A stretch of DNA of 64,000 bases. Origin: Amorphophallus konjac (taxonomy: Eukaryota; Streptophyta; Magnoliopsida; Alismatales; Araceae). The notes below the pieces were generated by a model that saw only the letters and a program-made list of their open reading frames with translations, was not told where the DNA came from and searched no databases. A program made the position numbers and the translations under genes. The stretch spans positions 125,464,886 to 125,528,885 of the forward strand of contig CM040126.1 in the NCBI GenBank assembly GCA_022559845.1, given 5' to 3'. The stretch's first letter is position 1; each line of letters opens with the position of its first letter. Positions 22,133 through 34,095 of this stretch are shown piece by piece.

Positions 22133-22675
22133 GAGTTGCTATTTAAATTGCTTTCTTACATGTATGGAAGGGGCTCAGAAATAAAATTTTCGTAAAGTTG
22201 CAGCATTTCACGTTCGAGGGATGAACGAGTGTTCCTTCCATGGTAGACAACCAGTATGCTCCTTTCTCGAGCGTCTCGACCACTCGGTTGGGGCCCTCCC
22301 AATTAGGGGCCAGCTTCCGCGAGCGCCCTCCGGTTGTCAGTCGGAAGGCTTCTGCACGGGGGAGGACTCGTCCAGGGAAGCCGTGACGGCTCCTCCCTGG
22401 CTGCCTGGGTCCTCATCAAGTCGACGAGAATATCCAGTTTAGCGTTGAGGGTCTGGAGGGCGATTGGGTTCCCGGGATGGTGTTGTCCCCCCGTGGCTGG
22501 CAGAAGTAGCGCGTTAGCTTGATTGTTGGAGTTGGAGAGGTGGCCCGTAGAAGAGTGAGAGGCCAGAGGTTCCCCTCCCATGGCAGCCGGTGCCTTCTCT
22601 TTGTCGCCGGCATTTCTCCTACTAGAACTTCTTCGCACCATATTGGCTCTTTGCTCGTTTCCCACAGACGGTGCC
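22133..22675 (-). pseudogene. Older gypsy element 'Y': gag start fused to integrase end
   Basis: On the minus strand the gag begins at ATG 22639-22641 with MVRRSSSRRNAG and reads to LDILVDLMRTQ. Near 22375-22410 the reading changes to an integrase C-terminus in another frame (SRKLAPNWEGPNRVVETLEK, then GAYWL...EG...HPSNVK), ending at TAA 22143-22145. Everything between gag and the integrase tail is deleted. The upstream GGCACCGTCTGTGGGAA stretch (22659-22675 on the plus strand, complemented) is the typical leader next to the primer-binding site of many plant gypsy elements. Confidence 0.75.
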
Positions 22676-22678
22676 AGA

Positions 22679-23073
22679 TGAAGAGACGTGATCTCATGCT
22701 GAAGCCTGAGCCGTACGATCCTTGATAGACACTGATCGCTGCAACCAATGATGAGGATTCTACAAGGTAGAAAATAGATCAGTGGAGCCTAGGGTGATGA
22801 CCCCGGGGAAAACCCTCCGATGCCTAAGTCAGCAAATTGATTGAGCGTAGGCGGAAGAGATGTAGGAGAAGGAAATAGATGGGCACGAGATTGCTCTCCA
22901 CCAACAAGTGTGGCTTTGAGTGCTCAGGACTGCTTACTATTCTGGAGGGTTTCCTAGAGTTTATATAGTCGTTCTCTCCCCACACTATGGAGTCAAGGAA
23001 GCTAGGGGAACTAGGGGGCGTCACATCCTTGTTAAGGGCTCTTCATCGCTTGAGGACTCTTGCCCTACCTTAT
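22679..23073 (-). mobile_element. Element Y LTR, 3' portion (interrupted)
   Basis: This lies between the gag leader and the inserted tandem element. The minus strand carries a TATATAAA box near 22958. The inner edge is not certain: TGAAGAG at 22679 or TGATAG at 22723 are both possible. The other half lies at 33731-34095, beyond the 10.65-kb insertion. Confidence 0.5.
23069..23073 (+). repeat. Target site duplication CTTAT, left
   Basis: CTTAT directly precedes the TGATGCGGGA start of the tandem element. The same five bases follow its other end at 33726-33730. Confidence 0.85.
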
Positions 23074-24966
23074 TGATGCGGGACGGGATGCGACTCGATG
23101 CCAAATTAAATGCGATCCTGAGACTCTAGGCAAACTCGCGACTCATTCCTAGCGAGGGAAGCCTGCGGATGTGCTCAGTTGAGAAACCGGCAATGAGTCA
23201 GGGTGGTCAAGCTCTTTCGTGCCCGGATTCGATAACGGGACGGGTCACACTCTCTTACTCACAGCGGTGATTAAAATTTGGACGAGCTAGATCCTAACAC
23301 TTTAGCAGCGGCATATAGAAATATACGAAGTAAGAAAAATACCGAGAGAGGGGAGCGGACACTATACCTCACGCTCCGGGCGTAGGGAAGACAACCCCAG
23401 CCAAGAGCCGTACTCCCAGTGTATAGTAATTAAATAATTACAGCAGTGATTTTTATTGCCCACTCCACACAGGGAGGTAAAGGGATACCGTGGGACCCGG
23501 GAGTAGCGAACTCGGGGTGACGGGCAGCAAGCCGAAGGGCTTCGGGACGAGGCGGGCTTGGTCGATTCGGTCGTTTCTGCTCGGCCACTGGACAGCAAGC
23601 GAGTCGGCTGCTGGGACGGAGCTGTCCGGGCTTCCTTGCTCGGCGGTTGGCTGGGACATGGTGGAGGGTCCCTGTCGATCTCTGGAGCGGCGGCGACTGG
23701 ATCGGAGCCGGGGATTTTTGGAGAATTAATCCCAACTCTGTTCTGCAGTCCGTGTCACGGACAGATCTGCACGACTCCACGAGAATGATCACCACGCCCA
23801 ATCCGGTGTCAGATCGAGGCGAGATCAGCGCCGTTGGAAAGTAGACTAAAGATCTAAAACATACAGAAATTTACATCCACCAACGGTCTGATTTAAAATG
23901 AAAACTCTGTGCTCCGAAGTTTTTCTGGCTCAGAATTCAGAACAGTCAGGATAGATTGGATCTGCCTGAAAACGAATTTTGACCGAGGGGAATTTGGTGG
24001 ATTGGACTTTGGAAATTTTATGGGTGAAAGGGGGGGAAGTGAGGATCACAGCACAAATATTTTGAGATTTTTCTGAGATGGTTTAAAGGGTGGGAAAAAT
24101 AAAAGAACAGGATACTATCCCGCAGATCTGCTGATGGGCAGACTGTCAGGGGTGGAAAGAATTGACTGGGAAGGGGGGCAAACGAAGGCTGATTGACATG
24201 AAAATTTAACTGGAGATGGGGGACGACAGGGGGAACAAACCCTCAAAATTTGAGGTCGATCAGACGGCTGGATTGGAGAACCAACCTAATCTTTAAGCTT
24301 CTGTCTTGGATCTCGAATCCTGGACAGCAGGTTGAAGACCAGGTTGTGGCGGCTCGATGGCGGCACGAACGGAGGCGGCGGCGGCGGTGGCTAGAAGTCG
24401 CATCCAGCAGAGGTGATAGAGGTGGGAATCACTCCCAGAATCAAGGCATCACACCATAGAAATCACAGTAGTCCAGCTGCAAGGGGGAGAGAGGAGAGAG
24501 GGGCACCCTTGGGCTTCTCAACAACAAACTCAGATTTTTTTCTTCTCATTAATTCTATGGAAATCACAAAATACAAGGGTTATATAACTCTAACTAAAAG
24601 ACCTAATTAACCCCAGATCTAGGGCTAGGGAGGGGCAATTAAGAGATAGGAGATTATTCTCCCATGTGATCAAAAGAAAAAATATAAAAATGGGTAAAGG
24701 AAAGGGGCGCCCTCCTCTAGTGGACAAAATGGAATTGGCTTCTTGGTCCAAGTTCTCCCATGGACCAAAGACTAGCCCCGTGGGCCCTAGATGCCACTTG
24801 GCCCAATGAGATAGAAGGTGGGGATCCCGCTGGGCCTACGTGACCTTTTACACAGAAACCCACTAATTCCTAAGGACTAACACATTGGCTTATAATTGCC
24901 ATAGAATTGACTCAAGGACATAAATACAAACAAAATGTTAGTGGCCTTGCTTTCATGTCCCCATCA
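23074..24966 (-). repeat. Tandem element LTR1 (3' LTR in element orientation)
   Basis: 1893 bp. On the plus strand it starts TGATGCGGGACG and ends TGTCCCCATCA, i.e. TGATGGGG...CCGCATCA on the minus strand. Its left half differs clearly from the other two LTRs; its right half (from about 24450) is nearly identical to LTR2. No gene. Confidence 0.88.
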
Positions 24967-24977
24967 ATTCTCCCCGG
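24967..24977 (-). other. Tandem element polypurine tract, copy 1
   Basis: The minus strand reads CCGGGGAGAAT just before the LTR start TGATGGGG. The same tract occurs at 29358-29368. Confidence 0.6.
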
Positions 24978-25258
24978 GTGGGAGAAACTCTACCCCGTCG
25001 AGTATGGGGTGTCGCTCCTGCGGATCTGTATCATTGCTCGAGTGATCCACGTGTCGTCAGATGTGGGCCGTGCTCTCCACCGTACCTGGTAGTGCGGGTA
25101 CGCTCCACTCCTAGTAATCGTCTCCTGCTCATCCCGTATATGTTCTATATGCTCACGCTGTTGTAGGAATGAGGCTTGTGGTGGACACTCAGGGCGGGGT
25201 CACTATCAAGGGGAGGAGACGGTTCAAAAGAATCACTAGGAATCATCGTTGGGTCCCT

Positions 25259-25453
25259 TTAGGTGACTAGATCTGAGACTTTAAAGGTAGAGCTGTTCCC
25301 ATATTCGTTAGGCAAGTCCACAACGTACGCATGAGATCCGACTTGCCTCACACTCGAGAGGGACTGACACCTGCGAGCTTGCATTAGACCGACTTGACTC
25401 GAAGTATGCAGACTCACTATGCACTTGACAAATGTATGTCTAGACTCAAACAC
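25259..25453 (-). pseudogene. Integrase C-terminal tail, copy 1
   Basis: The minus frame contains GSHAYVVDLPNEYGNSSTFK followed by VSDLVT, the well-known end of gypsy (chromovirus-type) integrases. In this copy a TAA follows VT. In copy 2 (29536-29844) the frame continues Y-R-D-P and 40 more residues, so the stop is private to this copy. Confidence 0.75.
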
Positions 25454-25649
25454 TCATGCATGCATGGGGGATGGGATTAGAGCTATTGACTTCCTAGACC
25501 AACGAGTAGGGACTGACTTGATGAAAAAAATAACATGACTCGGTGTGATTCCCAAACATCACCCATGTACATCATGAATAGAAGCAACTTGACCCATAAT
25601 CGATGTTCTAGATCTCGACCCACGCCAATCTCCACTGGTTCAAAAAGAT

Positions 25650-26630
25650 TCATCCTCGGGTTTTGAAGTGTTTGAGGACGAGGAGGTGGAATACGGGGGA
25701 GTCATCTAAAGGCTTGGCATGGATCACGAGGAAGATGAGATCAAGATGCCGTCTCTCATGGAAGTGGCAGAAGTCAGTCCATACTGCATCAACATAGGGT
25801 GTGGATGGTGGTAAGATAGTAATGAGTGACATCTCAACATATGGCTCGGGAGAGACTGGCATGATAGGGATGGTTGACTGCACGGGGAACTGGGTAAGTT
25901 GGTAGGACTCTTGGAGGACTAAGAGATCTTTGGGTTCCCATGAGGAGGGGTCAAAAGAATCAAGAAAGGCAAGGGACCCGGTGATGTAGCTCCTTTTCGG
26001 CCCCGGGTAAGGGTCCCCAATGTAGGCTAGCTCCTCATCAACAGAGGGGATCAAAGAGGTTGCCGGCTCTTTAAGATGTGTGGATTTCCCTATGGGAGAG
26101 AAGGGGTCATGGGGTGAGAAATGATGGAGCTCGTCAGGTAGGGGTAAGAGCAAAATGAGCTCACTGGTGTATGGTCTCACTGTGCAGACGGAAGTAATAG
26201 AACCCAAGGATGGGTATATGAAACTAATGCACCTGGGTGGATCGGACCTAAGAGCCAACATGCTGGTCAGCTCCATTTGCCAACCTAATCCCTTAAGCAG
26301 ATCATCCATGGTGTCCATGAAGTAAGAGGATTGGAAGGTGGTGCAAGAAGTGGTGGACACTACCTGTAACGCTGGCTCTATGGAAGGGTAGCAAGAAATT
26401 TTGACCTCCGGAAATAAGCCCTTCCATAACCAACTCACTCAGGGTTCCCTGATGATTAGCTCTGAATGGGGATCTAGGGATGATGGCTGTGGCAAAGGAT
26501 CTCCCTCGGGTGGGGAGAGGACGTCCTCTTTGACGGGGAGAGGACCTGGGGACTCCGCAGATGGCACCGGGTTCAGACCACCGGCTTCGACCTCCTTAGG
26601 CTCGAGTAGGAGTCTATCAATGGAGTGCAC
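25650..26630 (-). pseudogene. Unrecognised frame between gag and integrase tail, copy 1
   Basis: One minus-strand frame runs from 26630 to 25650 with a single TGA at 26439-26441. The part after the stop is 262 codons (GTG first). It is rich in Pro, Ser and Leu, with motifs such as WQMELTSMLALRSDPPRC and PYTSELILLLPLPDELHHF. I do not recognise it. It has no RT, RNase H, protease or membrane pattern. It may be a diverged remnant or a sequence acquired by the non-autonomous element. Copy 2 carries frameshifts in the same region. Confidence 0.4.
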
Positions 26631-27145
26631 ATCCTATCCACCCGATCTGAAATGATTTTGAAGAGTTCGGCAACGGTGGGGTTTAGAGTAGGGACATTGT
26701 GATGGATTCGCTCATGGTCTCTCGGCCTAGTCTTGGACTTAGGCTCGTCTACATGCGGGGCTCTTTGCCTCCGACTATGACCCACTTGGTTGGAGGTGAC
26801 TAGGCCGGGTAGGTAGACCCTTCTAAGCTCTCCCTTCATCTCATGCCATGACTCGATGGGCCATTGCCTCTTAATCTCCCTCATGAGTTTAACACTCTCC
26901 CATTTTCATGCGGCTTTGTAGAAAAGCCTCTTTTTGGCAAAACTGACCTCCATGGCTCCGGACATAGTGTAACAATCGAAATACTTGTCCATGGCGGCAT
27001 CCCAATGTAGGTAGTCGCTCGGGATGTTGGAGCCATAAAAGTCCGAGGCTTCGGGCCTATAGAAGTGGAGGGGATGGTTACCAAGCCCTTGGGTATCGCG
27101 CCACCATTCATATGAACTAGGCGACTGGAAATCCATGGAATCCAT
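26573..27145 (-). pseudogene. gag: gag N-terminal fragment, copy 1
   Basis: The minus frame starts at 27145. Motifs are SDYLHWDAAMDKYFDCYTMS, FAKKRLFYKAA, then, after an in-frame TGA at 26906-26908, RQWPIESWHEMKGELRRVYL. These correspond to the 'W...me.yF' and 'W.eMk..l...YlP' positions of gypsy gag. It continues into a basic Arg-rich tail. The same TGA occurs in copy 2, so it predates the duplication. Confidence 0.7.
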
Positions 27146-27416
27146 GGGACACGGGGAGCTATAGGATGGCCATGTGTTGGAGAATGCAAACTGAACTGAC
27201 CCTAAACATCAATGCAAAGTTGGAATGCAGACTCGACTACAAACCTAGACTCAACCAGTATCTACTACGTGGCGGAGGTTTGATCCGAAGATCGCACTCA
27301 CGCAAGTGTGTTACCTTCCCGATAGGCGTAACCTATCGTTCCGGAGGCACCTTTTAATATACCGGGTATGGGAATGCAAATGCAAACTTTGGACCGACTA
27401 CCCTAGACTCTAACCC

Positions 27417-27428
27417 GCTATGATACCA
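27417..27428 (-). other. Primer-binding site, internal copy 1
   Basis: The minus strand reads TGGTATCATAGC, three bases after the LTR end CGCATCA. It matches the initiator-Met tRNA primer site TGGTATCAGAGC with one mismatch. Confidence 0.75.
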
Positions 27429-27431
27429 ATT

Positions 27432-29357
27432 TGATGCGGGATGAGATGCGACTCGATGCCAAATTGAATGCGATCTTGAGACTCTAGGCAAACTCGTGAC
27501 TCGTCCCTAGCGAGGGAAGCGTGCGGATGTGCGCGATTGAGAAATCGGCAATGAGTCAAGGTGGTCAAGCTCTTTCGTGCCCGGATTGGGTCACGGGATG
27601 GGTCACACTCTCTTACTCGCAGCGGTGATTAAAATTTGGACGAGCTAGATCCTAACACTCTAGTAGATCCTAACACTCTAGCAGTGGCATATAGAAATAT
27701 ATGAAGTAAGCAAAATGTCGAGAGAGGGGAGCGGACACGATACCTCCACGCTCCGGGCGTGGGGAAGACGACCCCTGCCAAGACTCGTACTCCCGGTGTA
27801 CAGTAATTAAATAATTACATCAGTGATTTTTATTACCCACTCCACGCAGGGAGATAAAGGGCTACACGTGAGACCCGGGAGTAGCGAACTCGGGTTGATG
27901 GGCAGCAAGCCGAAAGGGCTTTCGGGTCGAAGGCGGGCTGCTTGTCTGACTCGGTACTGTTCAAACTCACTGGAGAACAAGTGAACTCGGCTACTAGGAT
28001 GGCGGCTTCCGGTCGACTTCTGGTCGAGGCGGTTGGCTGGGACGCCGGTGGAATCCTTCTCTTCGATCTCTGAAGTCGGCGGTGACTAAATTTGAGCCGA
28101 CGTAATTTTGGATGAATTGACCGGTGGCTGCCTCTGCTGGCCTATTCACGGAACATATTTGCGCGCCTCCACGAGAATGATCGCCACGCCCAGATCTTGT
28201 GTCAGATCGAGACGAGATCAGCGCCGTTGGAAAGTAGACTCAAAGATATACAACATATAAGAAATTTACATCGAACCAACGGCCTGATTCGAAATGAAAA
28301 TCTCTGTGCTCCTGTAACTTTTCTGGCTCAGAATCCAGATCAGTCAGGACAGACTGAGATCTACCTAAAAATGAATTTTGACCGAGGGGTATTTGGTGGA
28401 TCTGGACTTTCAGAATTTTATGGGGGAAGGGCGGTAATGTGAGGATCACACACAAATATTTTGGTATTTTTATGACGTGGTTTGGGTGGGGAGAAAAATA
28501 AAAGAACAGGGTGCTATCCCGCAGATCTGCAAACTGGCAGATTGCAAGTTGTGGAAAGATTTGTCTGAAAAGGGGGGCAAACGGGGGCTGATTGGCTTGA
28601 AAATGTAACTGGAGAAAGGGGACTACGGGGGGAACCAACCCTCAAAGTTTGAGGTCAATTAGACGTCTGGATTGGGAGAACCAACCTGATCTTTGAGCTT
28701 ATGTCTTAAATTTCAGGGTTCAAGACAGCAAGATGGAGAATGGCTTGTGGCGGCTTGTTGGCGGCACGAACGACGGCGGCGGTGGCTGAGCTTCACACCC
28801 AGGGGAAGAGATAGATCTTGGAATCCACCAATATTATGGCATCACACCATAGAAATCACAGTAGTCCAGCTGCAAGGGGGAGAGAGGAGAGAGGGGCACC
28901 CTTGGGCTTCTCAAGAACAAACTCAGATTTTCTTTTTCTCATTAATTCTATGGAAATCACAAAATACAAGGGTTATATAACTCTAACTAAAGGCCTAATT
29001 AACCCCAGATCTAGGGCTAGGGAGGGGCAATTAAGAGATAGGAGATTATTCTCCCATGTGATCGAAAGAAAAATATAAAAATGGGTAAAGGAAAGGGGCG
29101 CCCTCCTCTAGTGGACAAAATGGAATTGGCTTCTTGGTCCAAGTTCTCCCATGGACCAAAGACTAGCCCCGTGGGCCCTAGATGCCACTTGGCCCAATGA
29201 GATAGAAGGTGGGGATCCCGCTGGGCCTACGTGACCTTCTACACAGAAACCCACTAATTCCTAAGGACTAACACATTGGCTTATAATTGCCATACAATTG
29301 ACTCAAGGACATAAATACAAACAAAATGTTAGTGGCCTTGCTTTCATGTCCCCATCA
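27432..29357 (-). repeat. Tandem element LTR2 (middle, chimeric)
   Basis: 1926 bp. Its left part (27432 to about 28840) follows LTR3 base for base at most variable sites. Its right part (about 28850-29357) follows LTR1. It has a private 20-bp duplication (GATCCTAACACTCTAG repeated) near 27645-27680. The chimera is what unequal crossing-over between a 5' and a 3' LTR produces. Confidence 0.88.
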
Positions 29358-29535
29358 ATTCTCCCCGGGTGGGAGAAACTCTACCCCGTCGAGTACGGGG
29401 TGTCGCTCCTGCGGATCTGTATCATTGCTCGAGTGATCCACGTGTCGTCAGATGTGGGCCGTGCTCTCCACCGTACCTGGTAGCGCGGGTACGCTCCACT
29501 CCTAGTAATCGTCTCCTGCTCATCCCGTATATGTT

Positions 29536-29844
29536 CTATATGCTCACACTGCTGTAGGAATGAGGTTTGTGGTGGACACTCAGGGCGGGGTCACTATCAA
29601 GGGGAGGAGACGGTTCAAAAGAATCACTAGGAATCATCGTTGGGTCCCTGTAGGTGACTAGATCTGAGACTTTAAAGGTAGAGCTGTTCCCATATTCGTT
29701 AGGCAAGTCCACAACGTACGCATGAGATCCGACTTGCCTCACACTCGAGAGGGACTGACACCTGCGAGCTTGCATTAGACCGACTTGACTCGAAGTATGC
29801 AGACTCACTATGCACTCGACAAATGTATGTCTAGACTCAAACAC
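29536..29844 (-). pseudogene. Integrase C-terminal tail, copy 2
   Basis: Same tail as at 25259-25453 (HAYVVDLPNEYG...FKVSDLV) but open for 102 codons through a Pro/Ser-rich end. It shows the length the tail had before the stop in copy 1 arose. Confidence 0.75.
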
Positions 29845-30041
29845 TCATGCATGCATGGGGGATGGGATTAGAGCTATTGACTTCCTAGACCAACGAGTAG
29901 GGACTGACTTGATGAAAAAAATAACATGACTCGGTGTGATTCCCAAACATCACCCATGTACATCATGAATAGAAGCAACTTGACCCATAATTTGATGTTC
30001 TAGATCTCGACCCACGCCAATCTCCACTGGTTCAAAAAGAT

Positions 30042-30828
30042 TCATCCTCGGGTTTTGAAGTGTTTGAGGATGAGGAGGTGGAATACGGGGGAGTCATCTA
30101 AAGGCTTGGCATGGATCACGAGGAAGATGAGATCAAGATGCCGTCTCTCATGGAAGTGGCAGAAGTCAGTCCATACTGCATCAACATAGGGTGTGGATGG
30201 TGGTAAGATAGTAATGAGTGATAGCTCAACATATGGCTCAGGAGAGACTGGCATGCTAGGGATGGTTGACTGCACGGGGAACTGGGTAAGTTGGTAGGAC
30301 TCTTGGAGGACTAAGAGATCTTTGGGTTCCCATGAGGAGGGGTCAAAAGGATCAAGAAAGGCAAGGGACCTGTGATGTAGCTCCTTTTCGGCCCCGGGTA
30401 AGGGTCCCCAATGTAGGCTAGCTCCTCGTCAACAGAGGGATCAAAGAGGTTGCCGGCTCTTTAAGATGTGTGGATTTCCCTATGGGAGAGAAGGGGTCAT
30501 GGGGTGAGAAATGATGGAGCTCGTCAGGTAGGGGTAAGAGCAAAATGAGCTCACTGGTGTATGGTCTCACTGTGCAGACGGAAGTAATAGAACCCAAGGA
30601 TGGGTATATGAAACTAATGCACCTGGGTGGATCGGACCTAAGAGCCAACATGCTGGTCAGCTCCATTTGCCAACCTAATCCCTTAAGCAGATCATCCATG
30701 GTGTCCATGAAGTAAGAGGATTGGAAGGTGGTGCAAGAAGTGGTGGACACTACCTGTAAGGCTGGCTCTATGGAAGGGTAGCAAGAAATTTTGACCTCCG
30801 GAAATAAGCCCTTCCATAACCAACTCAC
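30042..30828 (-). pseudogene. Unrecognised frame between gag and integrase tail, copy 2 (frameshifted)
   Basis: It corresponds to 25650-26438 but is split into frames 30418-30828 and 30042-30275 by small deletions near 30385 and 30433. One example is one G fewer in the AGAGGGG run. It is otherwise almost identical to copy 1. Confidence 0.5.
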
Positions 30829-30962
30829 TCAGGGTTCCCTGATGATTAGCTCTGAATGGGGATCTAGGGATGATGGCTGTGGTAAAGGATCTCCCTCGGG
30901 TGGGGAGAGGACGTCCTCTTTGACGGGGAGAGGACCTGGGGACTCCGCAGATGGCATCGGGT

Positions 30963-31607
30963 TCAGACCACCGGCTTCGACCTCCTTAGGCTCGAGTAGG
31001 AGTCTATCAATTGAGTGCACATCCTATCCACCCGATCTGAAATGATTTTGAAGAGTTCGACAACAGTGGGGTTTAGAGTAGGGACATTGTGATGGATTCG
31101 CTCATGGTCTCTCGGCCTAGTCTTGGACTTAGGCTCGTCTACATGCGGGGCTCTTTGCCTCCGACTATGACCCGCTTGGTTGGAGGTAACTGGGCCGGGT
31201 AGGTAGACCCTTCTAAGCTCTCCCTTCATCTCATGCCATGACTCGATGGGCCATTGCCTCTTAATCTCCCTCATGAGTTTAACGCTCTCCCATTTTCATG
31301 CGGCTTTGTAGAAAAGCCTCTTTTGGGCAAAACTGACCTCCACGGCTTCGGACATAGTGTAACAATCGAAATACTTGTCTATGGCGGCATCCCAATGTAG
31401 GTAGTCGCTCGGGATGTTGGAGCCATAAAAGTCCGAGGCTTCGGGCCTATAGAAGTGGAGGGGATGGTTACTAAGCCCTTGGGTATCGCGCCACCATTCA
31501 TATGAACTAGGCGACTGGAAATCCATGGAATCCATGGGACATGGGGAGCTATAGGATGGCCATGTGTTGGAGAATGTAAACTGAACTGACCCTAAACAGC
31601 AATGCAA
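30963..31607 (-). pseudogene. gag: gag N-terminal fragment, copy 2
   Basis: Same gag fragment as 26573-27145, with the same TGA (31296-31298). It differs at a few residues and reads further upstream (to 31607). Confidence 0.7.
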
Positions 31608-31806
31608 AGTTGGAATGCAGACTCGACTACAAACCTAGACTCAACGAGTATCTACTACGTGGCGGAGGTTTGATCCGAAGATCGCACTCACGCAAGTGTG
31701 TTACCTTCCCGATAGGCATAACCTATCATTCCGGAGGCACCTTTTAATATACCGGGTATGGGAATGCAAATGCAAACTTTGGACCGACTACCCTAGACTC
31801 TAACCC

Positions 31807-31818
31807 GCTATGATACCA
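31807..31818 (-). other. Primer-binding site, internal copy 2
   Basis: The minus strand reads TGGTATCATAGC next to LTR3, identical to copy 1. Confidence 0.75.
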
Positions 31819-31821
31819 ATT

Positions 31822-33725
31822 TGATGTGGGATGAGATGCGACTCGATGCCAAATTGAATGCGATCTTGAGACTCTAGGCAAACTCGTGACTCGTCCCTAG
31901 CGAGGGAAGCGTGCGGATGTGCGCGATTGAGAAATCGGAAATGAGTCAAGGTGGTCAAGCTCTTTCGTGCCCGGATTGGGTCACGGGATGGGTCACACTC
32001 TCTTACTCGCAGCGGTGATTAAAATTTGGACGAGCTAGATCCTAACACTCTAGCAGTGGCATATAGAAATATATGAAGTAAGCAAAATGTCGAGAGAGGG
32101 GAGAGGACACGATACCTCCACGCTCCGGGCGTGGGGAAGACGACCCCTGCCAAGACCCGTACTCCCGGTGTACAGTAATTAAATAATTACATCAGTGATT
32201 TTTATTACCCACTCCACGCAAGGAGATAAAGGGCTACACATGAGACCCGGGAGTAGCGAACTCGGGTTGATGGGCAGCAAGCCGAAAGGGCTTTCGGGTC
32301 GAAGGCGGGCTGCTTGTCCGACTCGGTACTGTTCAAACTCACTGGAGAACAAGTTAACTCGGCTGCTAGGATGGCGGCTTTCGGTCGACTTCTGGTCAAG
32401 GCGGTTGGCTGGGACGCCGGTGGAATCCTTCTCTTCGATCTCTGAAGTCGGCGGTGACTAAATTTGAGCCGGCGTAATTTTGGATGAATTGACCGGTGGC
32501 TGCCTCTGCTGGCCTATTCACGGAACATATTTGCGCGCCTCCACATGAATGATCGCCACGCCCAGATCTTGTGTCAGATCGAGACGAGATCAGCGCCGTT
32601 GGAAAGTAGACTCAAAGATATACAACATATAGGAAATTTACATCGAAACAACGGCCTGATCCAAAATGAAAATCTCTGTGCTCCTGTAACTTTTTTGGCT
32701 CAGAATCCAGATCAGTCAGGATAGACTGAGATCTGCCTGAAAATGAATTTTGACCGAGGGGTATTTGGTGGATCTGGACTTTTAGAATTTTATGGGTGAA
32801 AGGGGGGGATGTGAGGATCACACACAAATATTTTGGTATTTTTATGACGTGGTTTTGGTGGGGAGAAAAATAAAAGAATAGGGTGCTATCCCGCAGATCT
32901 GCAAATTGGTAGATTGCTAGGTGTAGAAAGATTTGACTGGGAAGGGGAGCAAGTGGGGGATGATTGGCTTGATAATTTAACTGGAGGAAGGGGACTATAG
33001 GGGGAAACAACCCTCAAAGTTTGAGGTCGATTAGATGGCTGGATTGGGAGAACCAACATGATCTTTGAGCTTCTTTTATGAATTTCGGGGTTCAAGACAG
33101 CAAGATGGAGAATGGCTTGTGGCGGCACGAACAGCGGCGGCGGCGGCGGTGACTGAGCTTCACACCCAGGGGAGGAGATAGATCTTGGAATCCACCAAGA
33201 TTATGACATCACACCATAGAAATCACAGCAGTCCAACTGCAAGGGGGAGAGAGGAGAGAGGGGCACCCTTTGGCTTCTCAAGAACAAATTCAGATTTTTT
33301 TCTTCTCATTAATTCTATAGAAATCACAAGATACAGGGGTTATATAACTCTAACTAAAAGACGTAATTAACCCCAGATCTAGGGTTAGAGAGGGGCAATT
33401 AAGGGAATGGAGATTATTCTCCCATGTGGTCAAAAGAAAAATATAAAAATGGGTAAAGGAGAGGGGCGCCCTCCTCTAGTGGACAAAATGGAATTAGCTT
33501 CTTGGTCCAAGTTCTCCCTTGGACCAAAGACCAGCCCTGTGGGCCCTAGATGCCACTTGGCCCAATAAGAGAGAGGGTGGGGATCCAGCCGGGCCTACGT
33601 GGCCATTTACACAAAAACCCACTAATTCCTAAGGACTAACACATTGGCTTATAATTACCATACAATTGACTCAAGGACATATATGCAAACAAAATGTTAG
33701 TGGCCTTGCTTTCATGTCCCCATCA
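31822..33725 (-). repeat. Tandem element LTR3 (5' LTR in element orientation)
   Basis: 1904 bp, starts TGATGTGGGATG and ends TGTCCCCATCA. It is followed directly by the CTTAT duplication. It shares its left-half variants with LTR2 and has private variants in its right half. Confidence 0.88.
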
Positions 33726-33730
33726 CTTAT
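33726..33730 (+). repeat. Target site duplication CTTAT, right
   Basis: Second copy of the 5-bp duplication that flanks the whole three-LTR array. Confidence 0.85.
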
Positions 33731-34095
33731 CCCCTTGAGCTTCCTACTCTTGGGCGGTAACGTAACATCCGCCTGGATAAGCGCCCGATTGGCGGTTCGA
33801 GCATGTGGCGGTCACTTAGGGGGTGGTCGGACTTTTCCTGGGTGACGGGGGTGTCATCGGTCGGTTATGCTCGGATGTCGCTTGGGATTCTCCCGAGCGA
33901 CCGTTACTCGATCTTCCGGGCCTGAGGGCCGCCTAGGAAGTATGGGTCTGAGCGATTTGGGCTTTAGATTAAGTGGGACCATTAAATGGGGCTATTCACT
34001 TAGGGGGTTCAGCCTGGTTGGGTCGGGTTGGACCCAATTGGTATGCTCCGGTCCACATGTTTTTTGGGCCGCTGATTTAGCCCTGTCCAATATCA
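33731..34095 (-). mobile_element. Element Y LTR, 5' portion (interrupted)
   Basis: Continues the LTR cut by the tandem insertion. The minus strand would start TGATATTGGACAGG at 34095, a common beginning of plant gypsy LTRs. Joined to 22679-23073 it gives an LTR of about 760 bp. The outer boundary is an inference. Confidence 0.45.

Larger units (their letters stand above)
23074..33725 (-). mobile_element. Tandem gypsy element: LTR-internal-LTR-internal-LTR
   Basis: Three LTRs (23074-24966, 27432-29357, 31822-33725) alternate with two nearly identical internal regions of 2465 and 2464 bp. Orientation is minus: a tRNA-iMet-like primer site lies next to the right edge of each internal region, and a purine tract on the minus strand sits at its left edge. 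The whole array has one CTTAT duplication, so it entered as a single element and became tandem afterwards. Internals hold only a gag N-terminal part and an integrase C-terminal tail; RT and RNase H are absent, so it is non-autonomous. Confidence 0.9.
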
